Source of the DNA: Gemmatimonadota bacterium
GTDB taxonomy: Bacteria > Gemmatimonadota > Gemmatimonadetes > Longimicrobiales > Gaopeijiaceae
NCBI GenBank assembly: GCA_016209885.1
Contig: JACQVF010000097.1
Span: forward strand, 62,001 to 126,000
Length of the DNA: 64,000 nucleotides
Direction of reading: 5' to 3'
A program made the position numbers and the translations under genes. This document shows, piece after piece, positions 44,046 through 53,474 of this stretch. The notes beneath the pieces were generated by a model that was not told the DNA's origin, ran no database searches, and worked only from the letters and a program-made list of their open reading frames with translations. Each line of letters begins with the position of its first letter. Positions within the stretch are counted from its first letter, which is position 1.

Positions 44046-47000
44046 TCAGGCGGCGACCGCCCGGTGCTCGACCCATGCGGTCAGAGCGCGAATCACCGTG
44101 CTGGTGAGTACCTCGGGCCCACGGCTGTGCAGCGTCACGGACAGTGGCTCGAGGCGCCGAACTTCCACATCGATCTGCTGGTTCCTGAGCGCAGCTTCGA
44201 GCGGGGTGAGGCGCGGGGCGGCCCGGGGACGGAAGTTGATGCGCGCCTCCCGGTTCTGCACGCTGAGCCGCTCGACCCCGATCTGCCGACCCAGCACGCG
44301 GAGCGTGCCGGCGGCCAGGAGGCGCTCCACCTCGGGAGGCTGCGGCCCGAAGCGATCGGCGAGCTCGCGGCGCAGGGTCTCTACCTCGGCCACGTGCCGC
44401 AGCTTCGAGATACGGCGGTAAAAATGCAACTTTTGGCCCGAGTCGGAAATGTAGTCGTCCGGCAGATACGCGGCGCCGGAGAGCGAGATCTCGGGGTCAG
44501 GGTACTCCTCGGCTTCCCGGCCTCCACGCAGGCGGCGGACCGTGCGTTCCAGCAGGCGGAGGTAGGTGTCGAGGCCCACCGCGTGGGCGAAGCCGGACTG
44601 CTCGCGCCCCAGGATGTTGCCGGCGCCGCGGAGCTCGAGGTCGCGGAGCGCGATGGCGTAGCCGCTGCCCAGCTCCGTGTAGTGCTCGAGCACGCGCAGC
44701 CGGCGCTCCGCCTCGTCGCTCAGGGTCTCGGGCACGGCGAGATAGCAGTAGGCGCGGCGGTCCGAGCGGCCGACGCGCCCGCGGATCTGGTAGAGCTGGG
44801 CGAGCCCGAAGCGATCGGCCCGGTCGACGATCAGCGTATTCGCGCTGGGCACGTCCAGTCCGTTCTCGATGATGGACGAGCAGATCAGCACGTCCACCCG
44901 CCCCTCGAGGAACTCGCGCATCACGTGGTCCAGCTCGCGCGAGGGCATCTGCCCGTGCGCGACGCCGAGGCGCGCCTCGGGAACCAGAGCGTGGACCCGC
45001 TCCTTTGCGGCGCCGATCGTATCCACACGGTTGTGGAGGAAGAAGACCTGACCGCCGCGATCCAGCTCCCGGCGGAGCGCGTCGCGTAGGATCTCGTCGC
45101 TCCAGGGGAGCACGTGCGTGATGATCGGCATGCGGTCTCGGGGCGGCGTCTGGATGAGCGACAGGTCGCGCAGCCCACTCATGGACAGGTAGAGGGTTCG
45201 GGGGATCGGCGTTGCCGTGAGCGTGAGCACGTCGACGGACCGGCGCAGCGCCTTGAGTCGCTCCTTGTGCCGCACGCCGAAGCGCTGCTCCTCGTCGATG
45301 ACGACGAGGCCCAGGTCATGGAACCTCACGTCGTCGCGCAGGAGCCGGTGCGTACCGATGACGATGTCGAGGGTGCCGGCGGCGAGCGTGGCGATGATGG
45401 CACGCTGCTCCGAGGGCGGGCGGAAGCGGCTGAGCGCCGCGATATGCACGGGGTAGCCGGCCAGCCGCTGAGAGAACGTGTGCAGGTGCTGCTCGACGAG
45501 GATGGTGGTGGGCGCGAGCACGGCCACCTGCTTCCCGTCCTGGACGGCCTTGAACGCGGCGCGGATGGCCACCTCAGTCTTGCCGTAGCCCACGTCGCCG
45601 CAGAGGAGCCGATCCATAGGGCGCGGCGCCTCCATGTCGCGCTTCACGTCCCCGGCGCTCCGCCGCTGGTCGGGCGTGTCCTCGTAGAGGAAGGCGGACT
45701 CCATCTCGCGCTGCCACCGGCTGTCCGCCGAGAAGGCGAAGCCGCGGGCCATCTCCCGGTCCGCGTAAAGCTCCAGGAGCTCGAGGGCGACCTTCTCGAC
45801 GGCCTGCTCGGTGCGACGGCGCACGCGTTTCCACCGGCGTCCACCGATCTTGTCGACCGGTGGCGGCTCCGCCTCTTCGCTCTCGCCGACCCAGCGTTCC
45901 ACCAAGTCGAGGCGGTAGACGGGCACGCGCAGGATCTCCGCGTCGTGGTACTCGATGGCGAGCGCCTCGATGTCGGCGCCTCCCGCCTCGATGCGCTCGA
46001 GGCCGCGGAAGCGGCCGACGCCGTGATCCATGTGCACGACGTAGTCGCCGGGTCGGAGCTGAGCGAGGCTTTCGAGGGCGACAGCGCCGCGGACCTGCCG
46101 GCGCTGCCGGAGTCGCCGCGTGCGGCGGAAGATCTCGTGGTCCGTGAGGATCCGGAGCGGCGGGCGGGCTTCCCGGAGGACGAAGCCTTCGGCGACGGTG
46201 CCCACGGCGAGCTGGACGCCCGGGGGCAACCGTTCCGGTCCGCCCAGGATCTCCTCGAGGCGGTCGAGTTGCCCTTCATTGTCACAGAGGATGAGGGTGT
46301 GCTCCTCCCGCGCGGCGCCCGCCCGCAGCACCGCGTCGAGGCGCGCCATGTCCCGCTCGATGGGCTCGGCCGCCTCGGCATCGAAGGCGATGGGCGCGTC
46401 CGCCATCAAGCGGCGGAGCTCAAGGCAGGCGAACGCGCCCAGGTGCGCCCGCGCCTCGGTGGGCTCCAGGAAAACGTCCTGGGGCGGCACCGGTCTCCGG
46501 CCGTGCCGCACCTCAGCGCCATGGAACTCGACGACCTCCTCCCAGGTGCGGCGGAGTTGCCCATCCCAGTCCTGGGGCTCGAGGACGCAAAGCAGCGTAT
46601 CGGCTGGGAGCACCTCGAGGAGCGAGCGGTGCACCCGGTTGCCGCCGCCATCGCCGCTGCGGAAGTCGACAGGAAGGATGTGGATCGAGTCCGTCTGGCG
46701 CGTGGAGAGCTGGTCCAGGATGTCGAAGTAGCGGATCGAGGCGACCTCATCGCCCCAGAACTCGATCCGCATGGGCTCGAGCGACCCGAACGAGAACACG
46801 TCGAGGATGCCGCCGCGGACGGCGTACTGGCCGACCTGCTCGACCAGTGGCACGCGCTCGAAGCCCAGTTGCCGGAGGCGGGTGGCGAGCGCGGTGAGTC
46901 CGAGGTCGTCGCTGACGCGGACGGTGGTGCGCAGCGTGGCGAGCCGATCCGGGATCGGTGCCCGCTCCTGGAGCGCGCGCAGGGTGGTGACGAGGAGCCG

Positions 47001-47354
47001 GGTCCGCCGCCCGAAGAGGGCCTCGAGCGCCTCTACGCGGAGGCCCCCGATCTCCAGGTGGGGCTCTTCGGCTTCGTAGGGGAGCGCTTCCCGCTGCGGG
47101 TACAGGCGCGCGACCCCCTCGCCCAGCAGCGCCTCGAAGTCGGCCTCGAGGCCCGCAGCCTCCGTGGGGGATGCGGCCACGGCCACCAGCGCGCGCGGCT
47201 CCTGCGCTTGATGGAGCGCGCCGAGGATGCCGCCGGCGAGGGAGCCGGTGGCGCCACCTACGACCGCCGCCTTGTGCCTCGGGGCCACGGCGTCGAGCAA
47301 CTGCCCGAACGTAGGCGTGGAGGCGATGGCCTCCAAGATCGCGTTATGGGGCAT
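44046..47354 (-). CDS. mfd: Transcription-repair coupling factor
   Basis: 1102 residues, normal for Mfd, which removes RNA polymerase stalled at DNA damage and recruits UvrA. N-terminal UvrB-like modules, then CarD-like RNA-polymerase-binding domain (LRPGDYVVHMDHGVGRFRGLERIEAGG ~430-470), helicase motifs GDVGYGKTEVAIRAAF (K592), LAPTTILVEQH, GTHRLL, VIDEEQRFGVRHKERLK, TLTATPIPRTLYLSM, and the second RecA-like domain with IIENGLDVPSANTLIVDRADRFGLAQLYQIRGRVGR. The C-terminal TRCF domain is present. Seven bases downstream of the BatA-like gene. Confidence 0.97.
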   Translation of the reverse strand: MPHNAILEAIASTPTFGQLLDAVAPRHKAAVVGGATGSLAGGILGALHQAQEPRALVAVAASPTEAAGLEADFEALLGEGVARLYPQREALPYEAEEPHLEIGGLRVEALEALFGRRTRLLVTTLRALQERAPIPDRLATLRTTVRVSDDLGLTALATRLRQLGFERVPLVEQVGQYAVRGGILDVFSFGSLEPMRIEFWGDEVASIRYFDILDQLSTRQTDSIHILPVDFRSGDGGGNRVHRSLLEVLPADTLLCVLEPQDWDGQLRRTWEEVVEFHGAEVRHGRRPVPPQDVFLEPTEARAHLGAFACLELRRLMADAPIAFDAEAAEPIERDMARLDAVLRAGAAREEHTLILCDNEGQLDRLEEILGGPERLPPGVQLAVGTVAEGFVLREARPPLRILTDHEIFRRTRRLRQRRQVRGAVALESLAQLRPGDYVVHMDHGVGRFRGLERIEAGGADIEALAIEYHDAEILRVPVYRLDLVERWVGESEEAEPPPVDKIGGRRWKRVRRRTEQAVEKVALELLELYADREMARGFAFSADSRWQREMESAFLYEDTPDQRRSAGDVKRDMEAPRPMDRLLCGDVGYGKTEVAIRAAFKAVQDGKQVAVLAPTTILVEQHLHTFSQRLAGYPVHIAALSRFRPPSEQRAIIATLAAGTLDIVIGTHRLLRDDVRFHDLGLVVIDEEQRFGVRHKERLKALRRSVDVLTLTATPIPRTLYLSMSGLRDLSLIQTPPRDRMPIITHVLPWSDEILRDALRRELDRGGQVFFLHNRVDTIGAAKERVHALVPEARLGVAHGQMPSRELDHVMREFLEGRVDVLICSSIIENGLDVPSANTLIVDRADRFGLAQLYQIRGRVGRSDRRAYCYLAVPETLSDEAERRLRVLEHYTELGSGYAIALRDLELRGAGNILGREQSGFAHAVGLDTYLRLLERTVRRLRGGREAEEYPDPEISLSGAAYLPDDYISDSGQKLHFYRRISKLRHVAEVETLRRELADRFGPQPPEVERLLAAGTLRVLGRQIGVERLSVQNREARINFRPRAAPRLTPLEAALRNQQIDVEVRRLEPLSVTLHSRGPEVLTSTVIRALTAWVEHRAVAA

Positions 47355-47360
47355 GGCACG

Positions 47361-49295
47361 TCACGTGAGCTCTCCAGCCGAGGGCGTTCGAGCGGATGGC
47401 TCAGCGCGCCGTCCTGCGGCGGCGGCCAAGAGCTCCGCCGCGAGCAGGAGTGCACTCGCGGCGATGAGGACGCGCCAAAGCTCGAGCTGCCTGCGCCGTG
47501 CGTAGATCGCGCGTCTCCATCGCGCCGAATCCGTGACCACCGATCCCGCAGTGCCCAGCCGTTCCGAGAGCTCCTGTTCCGTCAACCGTCGCAGGTCCGA
47601 CTCTGCGGGCGGCGCGTTGGCGGCAACCAGGGCCCGGACCGAGTCGCCCTGGAGCACCCGATAGATGCCGGCGGCGGGTGCCGCCCGGGGGAGTTCGGTA
47701 CCGTCGAGGGGGTGCGGGGTTCCGTCAGGCGCGACGATGGCGGTGGCGCCGGACGGGACGGGGACCGGCTGGCCCGTCTCGATCGTGGTGGGGAGGGTGC
47801 CCCTGGCGGCCCAGCGATTCGCCATCCAGTCCACCAGGGGCACCATGCGGGCACTGGTGGGAAGGGCGCTGGCCTCGGGGACGAGGGGTGAAGCGAGGAG
47901 CAGGAACGCGGCGCGATCGGCGGTCCCCTCCACCAGCCACGGGACTCCGTTTGTGAGCCGGGCCAGCGGCTCGCCGGCGGCCACGCCGGGCGCCGTGCTC
48001 TCGAGCCGATAGTACTGGAAGACGTCGATTCCCCGTAGCTCTTCGGGCGAACTCCCGGTGCTGATCCGGGCGCTGCCTGCGGGAGCGGCGTCGTAGCGCC
48101 AGGGGATCGCGACCTGCAAGAGCCCGCGATTCAGCGCTGGTAGCCGCGTGGCGTCTTCCGGCGGTATGACGATGATCGCCGATGCGGCGCCCATCTGCCC
48201 CGGATCCAGATCCCCCGTGGCGAACACCACGTCAGCGCTGGCCGGAGACGCGGACGCGAGCTGACCGGCCTCCGCCAGGACGGCCAGCGCCTCGTCGAGG
48301 AATGGGCCCGGGGCGCCCGCCGTGGCGACCCGTGGCGGCGGTCTCACGCGCGCGGCGAAGAAGCGGCGGTCGTCCGCCCGGAGCCCGTCCGCGTCGATCT
48401 CGACCGAGCCGTCCACGGTGCCCGCCGGCAGCGGCGGTAGCGGCAGCACGACGGACGCAGCGGCGGGAGCGAACTGCGCGGCGCGAACCTGGTCCTGGAT
48501 CGCCAGACGCACCATGACGGATTCTGCCGCGGCGCTTCCGAACACCGTGATGGTGGCCGCCAGGTGCGACCGTTCGTTGGCCCGGGGGAGGAGCCCTGAT
48601 GCCACGATGACGTCGGTCACCGCGCGGTTCCGGGGCGGCGATCCGGGAGGCAGATAGGCCATCACCGGGACGCCCACCTCGCGGCGCGGCGGCCGGTCCG
48701 GGAGTGCGGTGCGCTGGAAGTCCGAGAGAAAGTGGACCTCAGCGCCCGGGAGCCCGGCTGCCTGCACGAGATCCAGGGCGCGAGCGAGCTGAGCGTCGAG
48801 ATCAGCGCGCGTAGCGGTCACTTCCGTGGCCCGGATGCGGGCCCGGGCCTCGGCACCGCCACCCGGCACGGCCGGATCCCACGGTTGGGCCGCACGGAGT
48901 ACCCAGACCCGGTCAGCCGGTCCCGCCGCGTCGGCGCTGGCGAGTGCGAGTGCGATGAGCGCATCGAAGAGGCGCGCGTCGCCTTCGATCACGCCCGTAC
49001 TCATGGAGTTGTCCAGGACGATCGCCACTGCGGTGGGTTGGTGCGCCGCGCCCCGTCCTGCCAGATACGGGCGGGCGCCGGCGGTCACCAGGAGCAGAAG
49101 GGCCGCCAACCGCAGAGCGAGCAGCAGGAGCTGGCGCAGCCGGATGCGGAACGCGTGCCGCTCCTCGGCACGCCGGAGGTAGCGAACGGCGGGGAACGGA
49201 ATCCGCGGTGCCTGATGGCGATGGAGGAAATGGAGGACCAGCGGCACGGCCACCGCCACGGCGGCGGCGAGGAAGAGGGGGTACAGGAAGCCCAT
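47361..49295 (-). CDS. BatA-like membrane protein with VWA domain
   Basis: 644 residues. N-terminal MGFLYPLFLAAAVAVAVPLVLHFLHRHQAPRIPFPAVRYLR is the double-transmembrane BatA start, followed by another span (RQLLLLALRLAALLLLV) and a VWA-like domain with DNSMST (metal-ion-dependent adhesion-site pattern DxSxS). A long beta-rich periplasmic-like region follows, and a final span (WRVLIAASALLLAAELLAA). BatA proteins work with DUF58 proteins and MoxR ATPases in envelope assembly or metallocentre-type chaperoning. DUF58 lies just upstream; no MoxR gene is seen in the window. Confidence 0.88.
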   Translation of the reverse strand: MGFLYPLFLAAAVAVAVPLVLHFLHRHQAPRIPFPAVRYLRRAEERHAFRIRLRQLLLLALRLAALLLLVTAGARPYLAGRGAAHQPTAVAIVLDNSMSTGVIEGDARLFDALIALALASADAAGPADRVWVLRAAQPWDPAVPGGGAEARARIRATEVTATRADLDAQLARALDLVQAAGLPGAEVHFLSDFQRTALPDRPPRREVGVPVMAYLPPGSPPRNRAVTDVIVASGLLPRANERSHLAATITVFGSAAAESVMVRLAIQDQVRAAQFAPAAASVVLPLPPLPAGTVDGSVEIDADGLRADDRRFFAARVRPPPRVATAGAPGPFLDEALAVLAEAGQLASASPASADVVFATGDLDPGQMGAASAIIVIPPEDATRLPALNRGLLQVAIPWRYDAAPAGSARISTGSSPEELRGIDVFQYYRLESTAPGVAAGEPLARLTNGVPWLVEGTADRAAFLLLASPLVPEASALPTSARMVPLVDWMANRWAARGTLPTTIETGQPVPVPSGATAIVAPDGTPHPLDGTELPRAAPAAGIYRVLQGDSVRALVAANAPPAESDLRRLTEQELSERLGTAGSVVTDSARWRRAIYARRRQLELWRVLIAASALLLAAELLAAAAGRRAEPSARTPSAGELT

Positions 49296-49305
49296 GGACG
49301 CAGGG

Positions 49306-50247
49306 TCAGCGAAGCTGCTCGCGCTTCCGCAGATAAGCGCGCAGCGCCATCGTGAATGGTTCGTCCGTGCTCAGCGTCCGGTAGTCGACCCCGTGGCGAC
49401 CCAGCTCGCGCTGCCACTCGGCGATGACCTCGGCCACTGCCTGCCGGTACTCGCCCCGTACATCCGAGAGGCGCACCGGCAACTCCTCCCCGGTTTCCGG
49501 GTCGTAGAAGCGCGCATCCGCGATGGGTGGAAGCTCCCGCTCCCCCGGATCCAGAACGTGGAACACCAGGACCTCGTGGCCCCGATGGCGCAGAAACTGG
49601 AGCGCGCGACGCGTCTCTTCCGGCTCGACCAGGAGGTCGGAGACGAGGACCACGAGACCGGGTCGCCGCAGCCGCCCCGCCACCTCCCGGAGCACCGTGT
49701 GGACAACGGTCTGGCGTCCGGCCTCCAGACCGGCGAGCCGGTGCGAGAGCTCCGTCCACTGCCTGCGCCCGGCCCGAGCGGCGACCGCGTCGCGGACGCG
49801 GTCATCGAAGGCCACCAGCCCGACTGCATCGCCCTGGCGCAAGAGAATGAGAGCCAGGCACGCGGCGAGTTGCTTCGCGTACCAGACCTTGGGCGGAACC
49901 TCATCGGGCCTCGAGCTCCAGTCCATGGACCCGCTGACGTCGAGGAGGAGCTGGGCCCGGAGGTTCGTTTCCGCCTCGTACTGCTTCAGGTAAAAGCGGT
50001 CGGAGCGGCCGAAGACGCGCCAGTCCACATGACGGGTGTCGTCGCCCGGCTGATACGCGCGGTGCTCCGTGAACTCCGCGGAGAAGCCACGGTGGGGGGA
50101 ACGGTGGAGCCCCATGAGGAAGCCCTGAACCACCCGGCGGGCAACGAACTCGAGGTCGCCGAGCTGTGCAAGCTCTCTGGGACTGAGCAGGTCGGGGCGC
50201 GGGCGTCGCGGCGCGCCGGGCTCTGAAATGTTATTCATCGAGAACAT
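49306..50247 (-). CDS. DUF58 protein (VWA-fold)
   Basis: 313-residue soluble protein. Family blocks: GFLMGLHRSPHRGFSAEFTEHRAYQPGDDTRHVDWRVFGRSDRFYLKQYEAETN and LDVSGSMDW (metal-site DxSxS), GLVVLVSDLL. The DUF58 partner of BatA; ends ten bases before it. First gene of the minus-strand run. A second in-frame ATG lies at residue 4. Confidence 0.93.
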   Translation of the reverse strand: MFSMNNISEPGAPRRPRPDLLSPRELAQLGDLEFVARRVVQGFLMGLHRSPHRGFSAEFTEHRAYQPGDDTRHVDWRVFGRSDRFYLKQYEAETNLRAQLLLDVSGSMDWSSRPDEVPPKVWYAKQLAACLALILLRQGDAVGLVAFDDRVRDAVAARAGRRQWTELSHRLAGLEAGRQTVVHTVLREVAGRLRRPGLVVLVSDLLVEPEETRRALQFLRHRGHEVLVFHVLDPGERELPPIADARFYDPETGEELPVRLSDVRGEYRQAVAEVIAEWQRELGRHGVDYRTLSTDEPFTMALRAYLRKREQLR

Positions 50248-50529
50248 TGAAAGCTATCCGGTGTAGCGGGTGCGAGCAACGCTTGCGGGCGACGGCGGCG
50301 GCGTGTGTCCCCCACGGTTCGCGTGGGCGTCCTCGGAAGGGGACGGCGCCGGAGGGGTGCGGGCGTGGGTCGGGGCTCAACACCGGGCACAGATTGAGGA
50401 CAGGCTGCGTCGTGGCCTGGCATGCAATCTGCCACGACGGACTGGTGGAGGCCCCCGGCGCTGGGCTGACCAGGCTCCTCGGCAGGCTCGGCCGGGTCTC
50501 GCGGAGATGCCCCCTGTCCGCTGGAGGAA

Positions 50530-51690
50530 ATGGCGATGGCTTCGGGTCTGCTTGCATTCGCGATGGCGCTCGCCCTCGGAGGCGGACCGGCGGATACGCC
50601 GTTGCGCCATCCGGCGCCTGTCGCCGGATCGCCTCGATTCGACCACGAGATCGGGGGGCCAATCTGGCTGTATGAGGGTGCCGAGCCCGTGCTCCCGGAC
50701 CGGCGGTACGCGCCATACGCTCTGCACCTCGGGGCCGATCAGGTGGGACGCAGCTACCCGTACCCACGCTTCCTGTGCTACGACTGCCACATGCCCGGTC
50801 CGTACGATATCTGGGATCCCTACCCCGATACGTGCCTTCGCTTTCGCGTCGTGATCTACGACGATCCGTATTCCCACCCGGTCTATCGATATGGCGGCAC
50901 GGATGTGCTCTACGTGCGGCCGCAGGTGCCGGGGCGGCCCCGGTTCGTGTTCAAGGAGCGGGCCGAAGGAGAGGCCGGTGCCCCCTTGCTAGCGAGCCGG
51001 CCGCGGATCGACGCAGAAGGAGCGTCCGGGGCCGCCTGGCCCTACGGTGGAGCTCCCGACGCGCGGGACGCGCGGGACGTGGGGGAGCTGGGGGAGGTGG
51101 GGGAGGTGCTCGAGCCGATCCCCGGCCAGCGGCGGCGTGCGGCGGACGACCCGGGTCTGCATTCCGGGCGCGCTGAGGGGCGGGAGGAGGAGTACGCCGG
51201 TGAGGGCGGCGAGCCGGCCAGGGGCTCTTTTGTGGTAGCGCAGGTCCCGCCAACGCCGCGGAAGAGTGAGCAGCCACGCAAGGAGCGGCCGACGCTGGAG
51301 CGCCGGCCGCCCGGCGAGCAGGCGGCACCCTTGAAACCGACGCGAGAGCGTGCGTCACCGTCGGAAAGCCGGCGCGAGGGACAGGGGGAGCGCGGCACTC
51401 GGGAGCGGGGGGGTCCCGAGCGCGCTCCGCCGCCGCAAGGATCGCGGCCGCCACGCGAGGCGAAGGCGCCGCGGGGCCGGGAGTTGAGGCCGCCGCCCGG
51501 GCAGGAGAGGAAGCCGCCGCCCGAGGGTCGGCCCGCCGCATGGTCGCCTCCCACCCTGCGACCCGGGCATCCGCGTGCGGATCGTGACTCGCGCGGCTTC
51601 AGGCAGGGTGCGCCGGAGTCGACGGGCCGTTCGGCGGTCATGTCCCCGCCCGTTGCAGGGCGCCTGCCGACTCCCGTGCCGCTGGTATGA
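50530..51690 (+). CDS. Secreted hypothetical protein with Pro/Arg/Glu-rich tail
   Basis: 386 residues, start ATG after ggagg. Signal peptide MAMASGLLAFAMALALGGG. The ordered part (~40-150) has tyrosine-rich strands and three cysteines in CYDCHMPGPYDIWDPYPDTC, split over residues ~78-97. The rest (~150-386) is low complexity: repeats of DARDARD and GEVGEV near residue 177 and many PP-RE, RKP, PRE units. A disordered wall-spanning or RNA-binding tail is possible. No family recognised. Its TGA overlaps the next ATG (ATGA), so it may be coupled to the M28 peptidase. Confidence 0.65.
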   Translation: MAMASGLLAFAMALALGGGPADTPLRHPAPVAGSPRFDHEIGGPIWLYEGAEPVLPDRRYAPYALHLGADQVGRSYPYPRFLCYDCHMPGPYDIWDPYPDTCLRFRVVIYDDPYSHPVYRYGGTDVLYVRPQVPGRPRFVFKERAEGEAGAPLLASRPRIDAEGASGAAWPYGGAPDARDARDVGELGEVGEVLEPIPGQRRRAADDPGLHSGRAEGREEEYAGEGGEPARGSFVVAQVPPTPRKSEQPRKERPTLERRPPGEQAAPLKPTRERASPSESRREGQGERGTRERGGPERAPPPQGSRPPREAKAPRGRELRPPPGQERKPPPEGRPAAWSPPTLRPGHPRADRDSRGFRQGAPESTGRSAVMSPPVAGRLPTPVPLV

Positions 51691-53204
51691 GAGCGCCGGG
51701 GCCGGCGCTGGTGGCACTGAGCGTGGCGCTGACCGCTGTGGGATGCTCCTCCCCCGGCGGCGACGGCGGTCGCAACCCCGAGGTGTTGGAGGCGGCGGCG
51801 AGCATCACGGCCTCGGATATCCAGGCGCATATCACCTTCCTCGCCAGTGACGCCCTGGGGGGGCGCGCGACCCCGAGCCCCGGATTGGATAGCGCGGTGC
51901 TTTATGTGGGCCGACACTTCGCCGGGGTCGGCCTGCGGCCGGGCGTCGGGGACTCGAGCTTCGCGCAGCGCTATCCGCTCCCACTCGTGCGGGTGAGGCC
52001 GGACGCGCCGGCTCTCCGGCTTCGGGGTCGCGGCGGCGCCGTCACGGGCCGGTATGGCCGCGATTTCGCCGTCGTGCCGGGGCGCGAGGAGCAGGTCCGG
52101 GCGAGGGTCCTTCCCTTTGTCGGCGTTCCGCCGGAGCGCAGCATGGACACGATTCGGGTGTTCGCCGGGCGTCTCCCCGGAGCGGTCGCGACGGCGCCAT
52201 GGGTTCAGGCGCGGGAGCAGCGAGTCCGTGAAGCGCTGCGCAGGGGGGCCTCGGCCGTGATTCACGTGCTGGACGACCCGGCGGCTTCCGGATTGTTCGC
52301 CGATGTGTCCGCCGCGGTCGCGGAGCCAGCCCGGCTCCTGGGTGGACTGTCCGCCGTGGCAGAAGTGTTCCTGGCCGCCAGCGTGCTGGAGGCGGCACTG
52401 GGCGTCGAGGTCCCCGGGGCTGCCCTGGACAGCGCTCTCGCCGCGGTGCCCGTCGAGCTCGAGCTTTCGGTCCCCGCGGAGCACCTGGACCGTGCGGAAG
52501 GGGTAAATGCGGTGGCGATCTGCCCGGGCGCGGATCCGATCCTGGGTCTGACCTACGTCGTGATGAGCGCGCACATCGACCATCTGGGTGTGGGTGAGCC
52601 CGTGGCCGGCGACTCCATCTACAACGGCGCTGATGACGACGGCTCTGGGGTCGCGGCGCTGCTCGAGGTGGCCGGGGCGTTCGCAGCGTTGGAGCCGCGA
52701 ACGCGACGCTCGGTGATCTTTCTCGCGGTGAGTGGCGAAGAGCGCGGCCTCCTCGGCTCCCGGTGGTTCCTGGACCATGCCCCGGTGCCTGTTGACTCCA
52801 TCGTTGCCGACGTGAACCTGGACATGCTGGGCCGGAACAGCCCGGACTCGATCGCCGCGATCGGCATCGAGTACTCGTCCCTGGGCCGCATGCTCAAGGA
52901 TGTTGCGCGGCGTGCTCCGGATCTCGGGCTCGTGGTCACCGGCGATTTGTGGCCCGACGAGCGCTTTTTCTTCCGGAGCGACCACTTCCAGTTCGTGGTA
53001 CGGGGAATCCCGGCGATCTTCCTGTTCGCGGGCACGCACGAGGACTACCACCGGCCGTCGGACGAAGCGGGCCGTATCGATATGGAGAAAGTGGCGCGGG
53101 TGGCGCGCCTGGCGTTCTACACGGCGGTGCGGATCGCGAACTCGGACGATGCGCCCACGTGGACGCAGGAAGGACGCAACGTGCTCCGGGTGCCGGGGCG
53201 TTAG
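51687..53204 (+). CDS. M28 family zinc aminopeptidase, lipoprotein
   Basis: 505-residue predicted lipoprotein (lipobox LTAVGC). The di-zinc ligands of M28 are present: SAHIDHLG (His, Asp), YNGADDDGSG (Asp), SGEERGLLGS (two Glu), NLDMLGR (Asp) and HEDYHRPSDE (His). A protease-associated-type insertion occupies ~90-270 (TGRYGRDFAVVPG ... RRGASAVIHVLDD). Cleaves N-terminal residues or peptides in the periplasm or outside. ATGA overlap with the preceding gene. Confidence 0.93.
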   Translation: MRAPGPALVALSVALTAVGCSSPGGDGGRNPEVLEAAASITASDIQAHITFLASDALGGRATPSPGLDSAVLYVGRHFAGVGLRPGVGDSSFAQRYPLPLVRVRPDAPALRLRGRGGAVTGRYGRDFAVVPGREEQVRARVLPFVGVPPERSMDTIRVFAGRLPGAVATAPWVQAREQRVREALRRGASAVIHVLDDPAASGLFADVSAAVAEPARLLGGLSAVAEVFLAASVLEAALGVEVPGAALDSALAAVPVELELSVPAEHLDRAEGVNAVAICPGADPILGLTYVVMSAHIDHLGVGEPVAGDSIYNGADDDGSGVAALLEVAGAFAALEPRTRRSVIFLAVSGEERGLLGSRWFLDHAPVPVDSIVADVNLDMLGRNSPDSIAAIGIEYSSLGRMLKDVARRAPDLGLVVTGDLWPDERFFFRSDHFQFVVRGIPAIFLFAGTHEDYHRPSDEAGRIDMEKVARVARLAFYTAVRIANSDDAPTWTQEGRNVLRVPGR

Positions 53205-53236
53205 TGGGGAGGGTGGTTCAGAGAAGTCGTCCGTAG

Positions 53237-53259
53237 CGCCGCTGCGAATCGCAGCGGCG
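53237..53259 (+). terminator. Hairpin after the M28 gene
   Basis: Perfect 10-bp stem with loop aat, 32 bases past the stop. No T-run. Confidence 0.45.
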
Positions 53260-53375
53260 TCGCCAGGGTCGGCTCCACGCGGCGGGTCTCGGTACCTGGA
53301 TAGCCGCCTCCGGGGGGTGCTGGGCCTCGGGCGCTCGCGGAGATATCCCTGGGCCACCCTGCGAAGGGAAGCGAA

Positions 53376-53417
53376 GTGAGCGGTGCCGGCGGCCACGATG
53401 CCGCCGGCACCGCTCAC
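53376..53417. terminator. 18-bp perfect hairpin in a convergent gap
   Basis: Arms 53376-53393 and 53400-53417 are exact reverse complements around a 6-base loop. Strong in either direction; no T-run. Lies between converging genes. Confidence 0.5.
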
Positions 53418-53429
53418 GTGCTGGCGCGC

Positions 53430-53459
53430 GTTCAGGGTGAGCCGCGGCTCACCCTGAAC
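53430..53459. terminator. 14-bp perfect hairpin adjacent to the previous one
   Basis: Arms 53430-53443 and 53446-53459 around two bases, 15 bases before the end of the minus-strand barrel gene. Probably serves that gene as a terminator or 3' stabiliser. Confidence 0.5.
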
Positions 53460-53474
53460 GGCGGGCCGGAGTGG

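Noticed and set aside
45114-47891. 925-codon + strand frame over mfd and the BatA gene
   Set aside because: Antisense to well-identified genes and lacks any recognisable domain or ribosome site.
51042-53417. 791-codon minus-strand frame
   Set aside because: Antisense to the secreted protein and M28 genes, which have clear motifs; low-complexity product.
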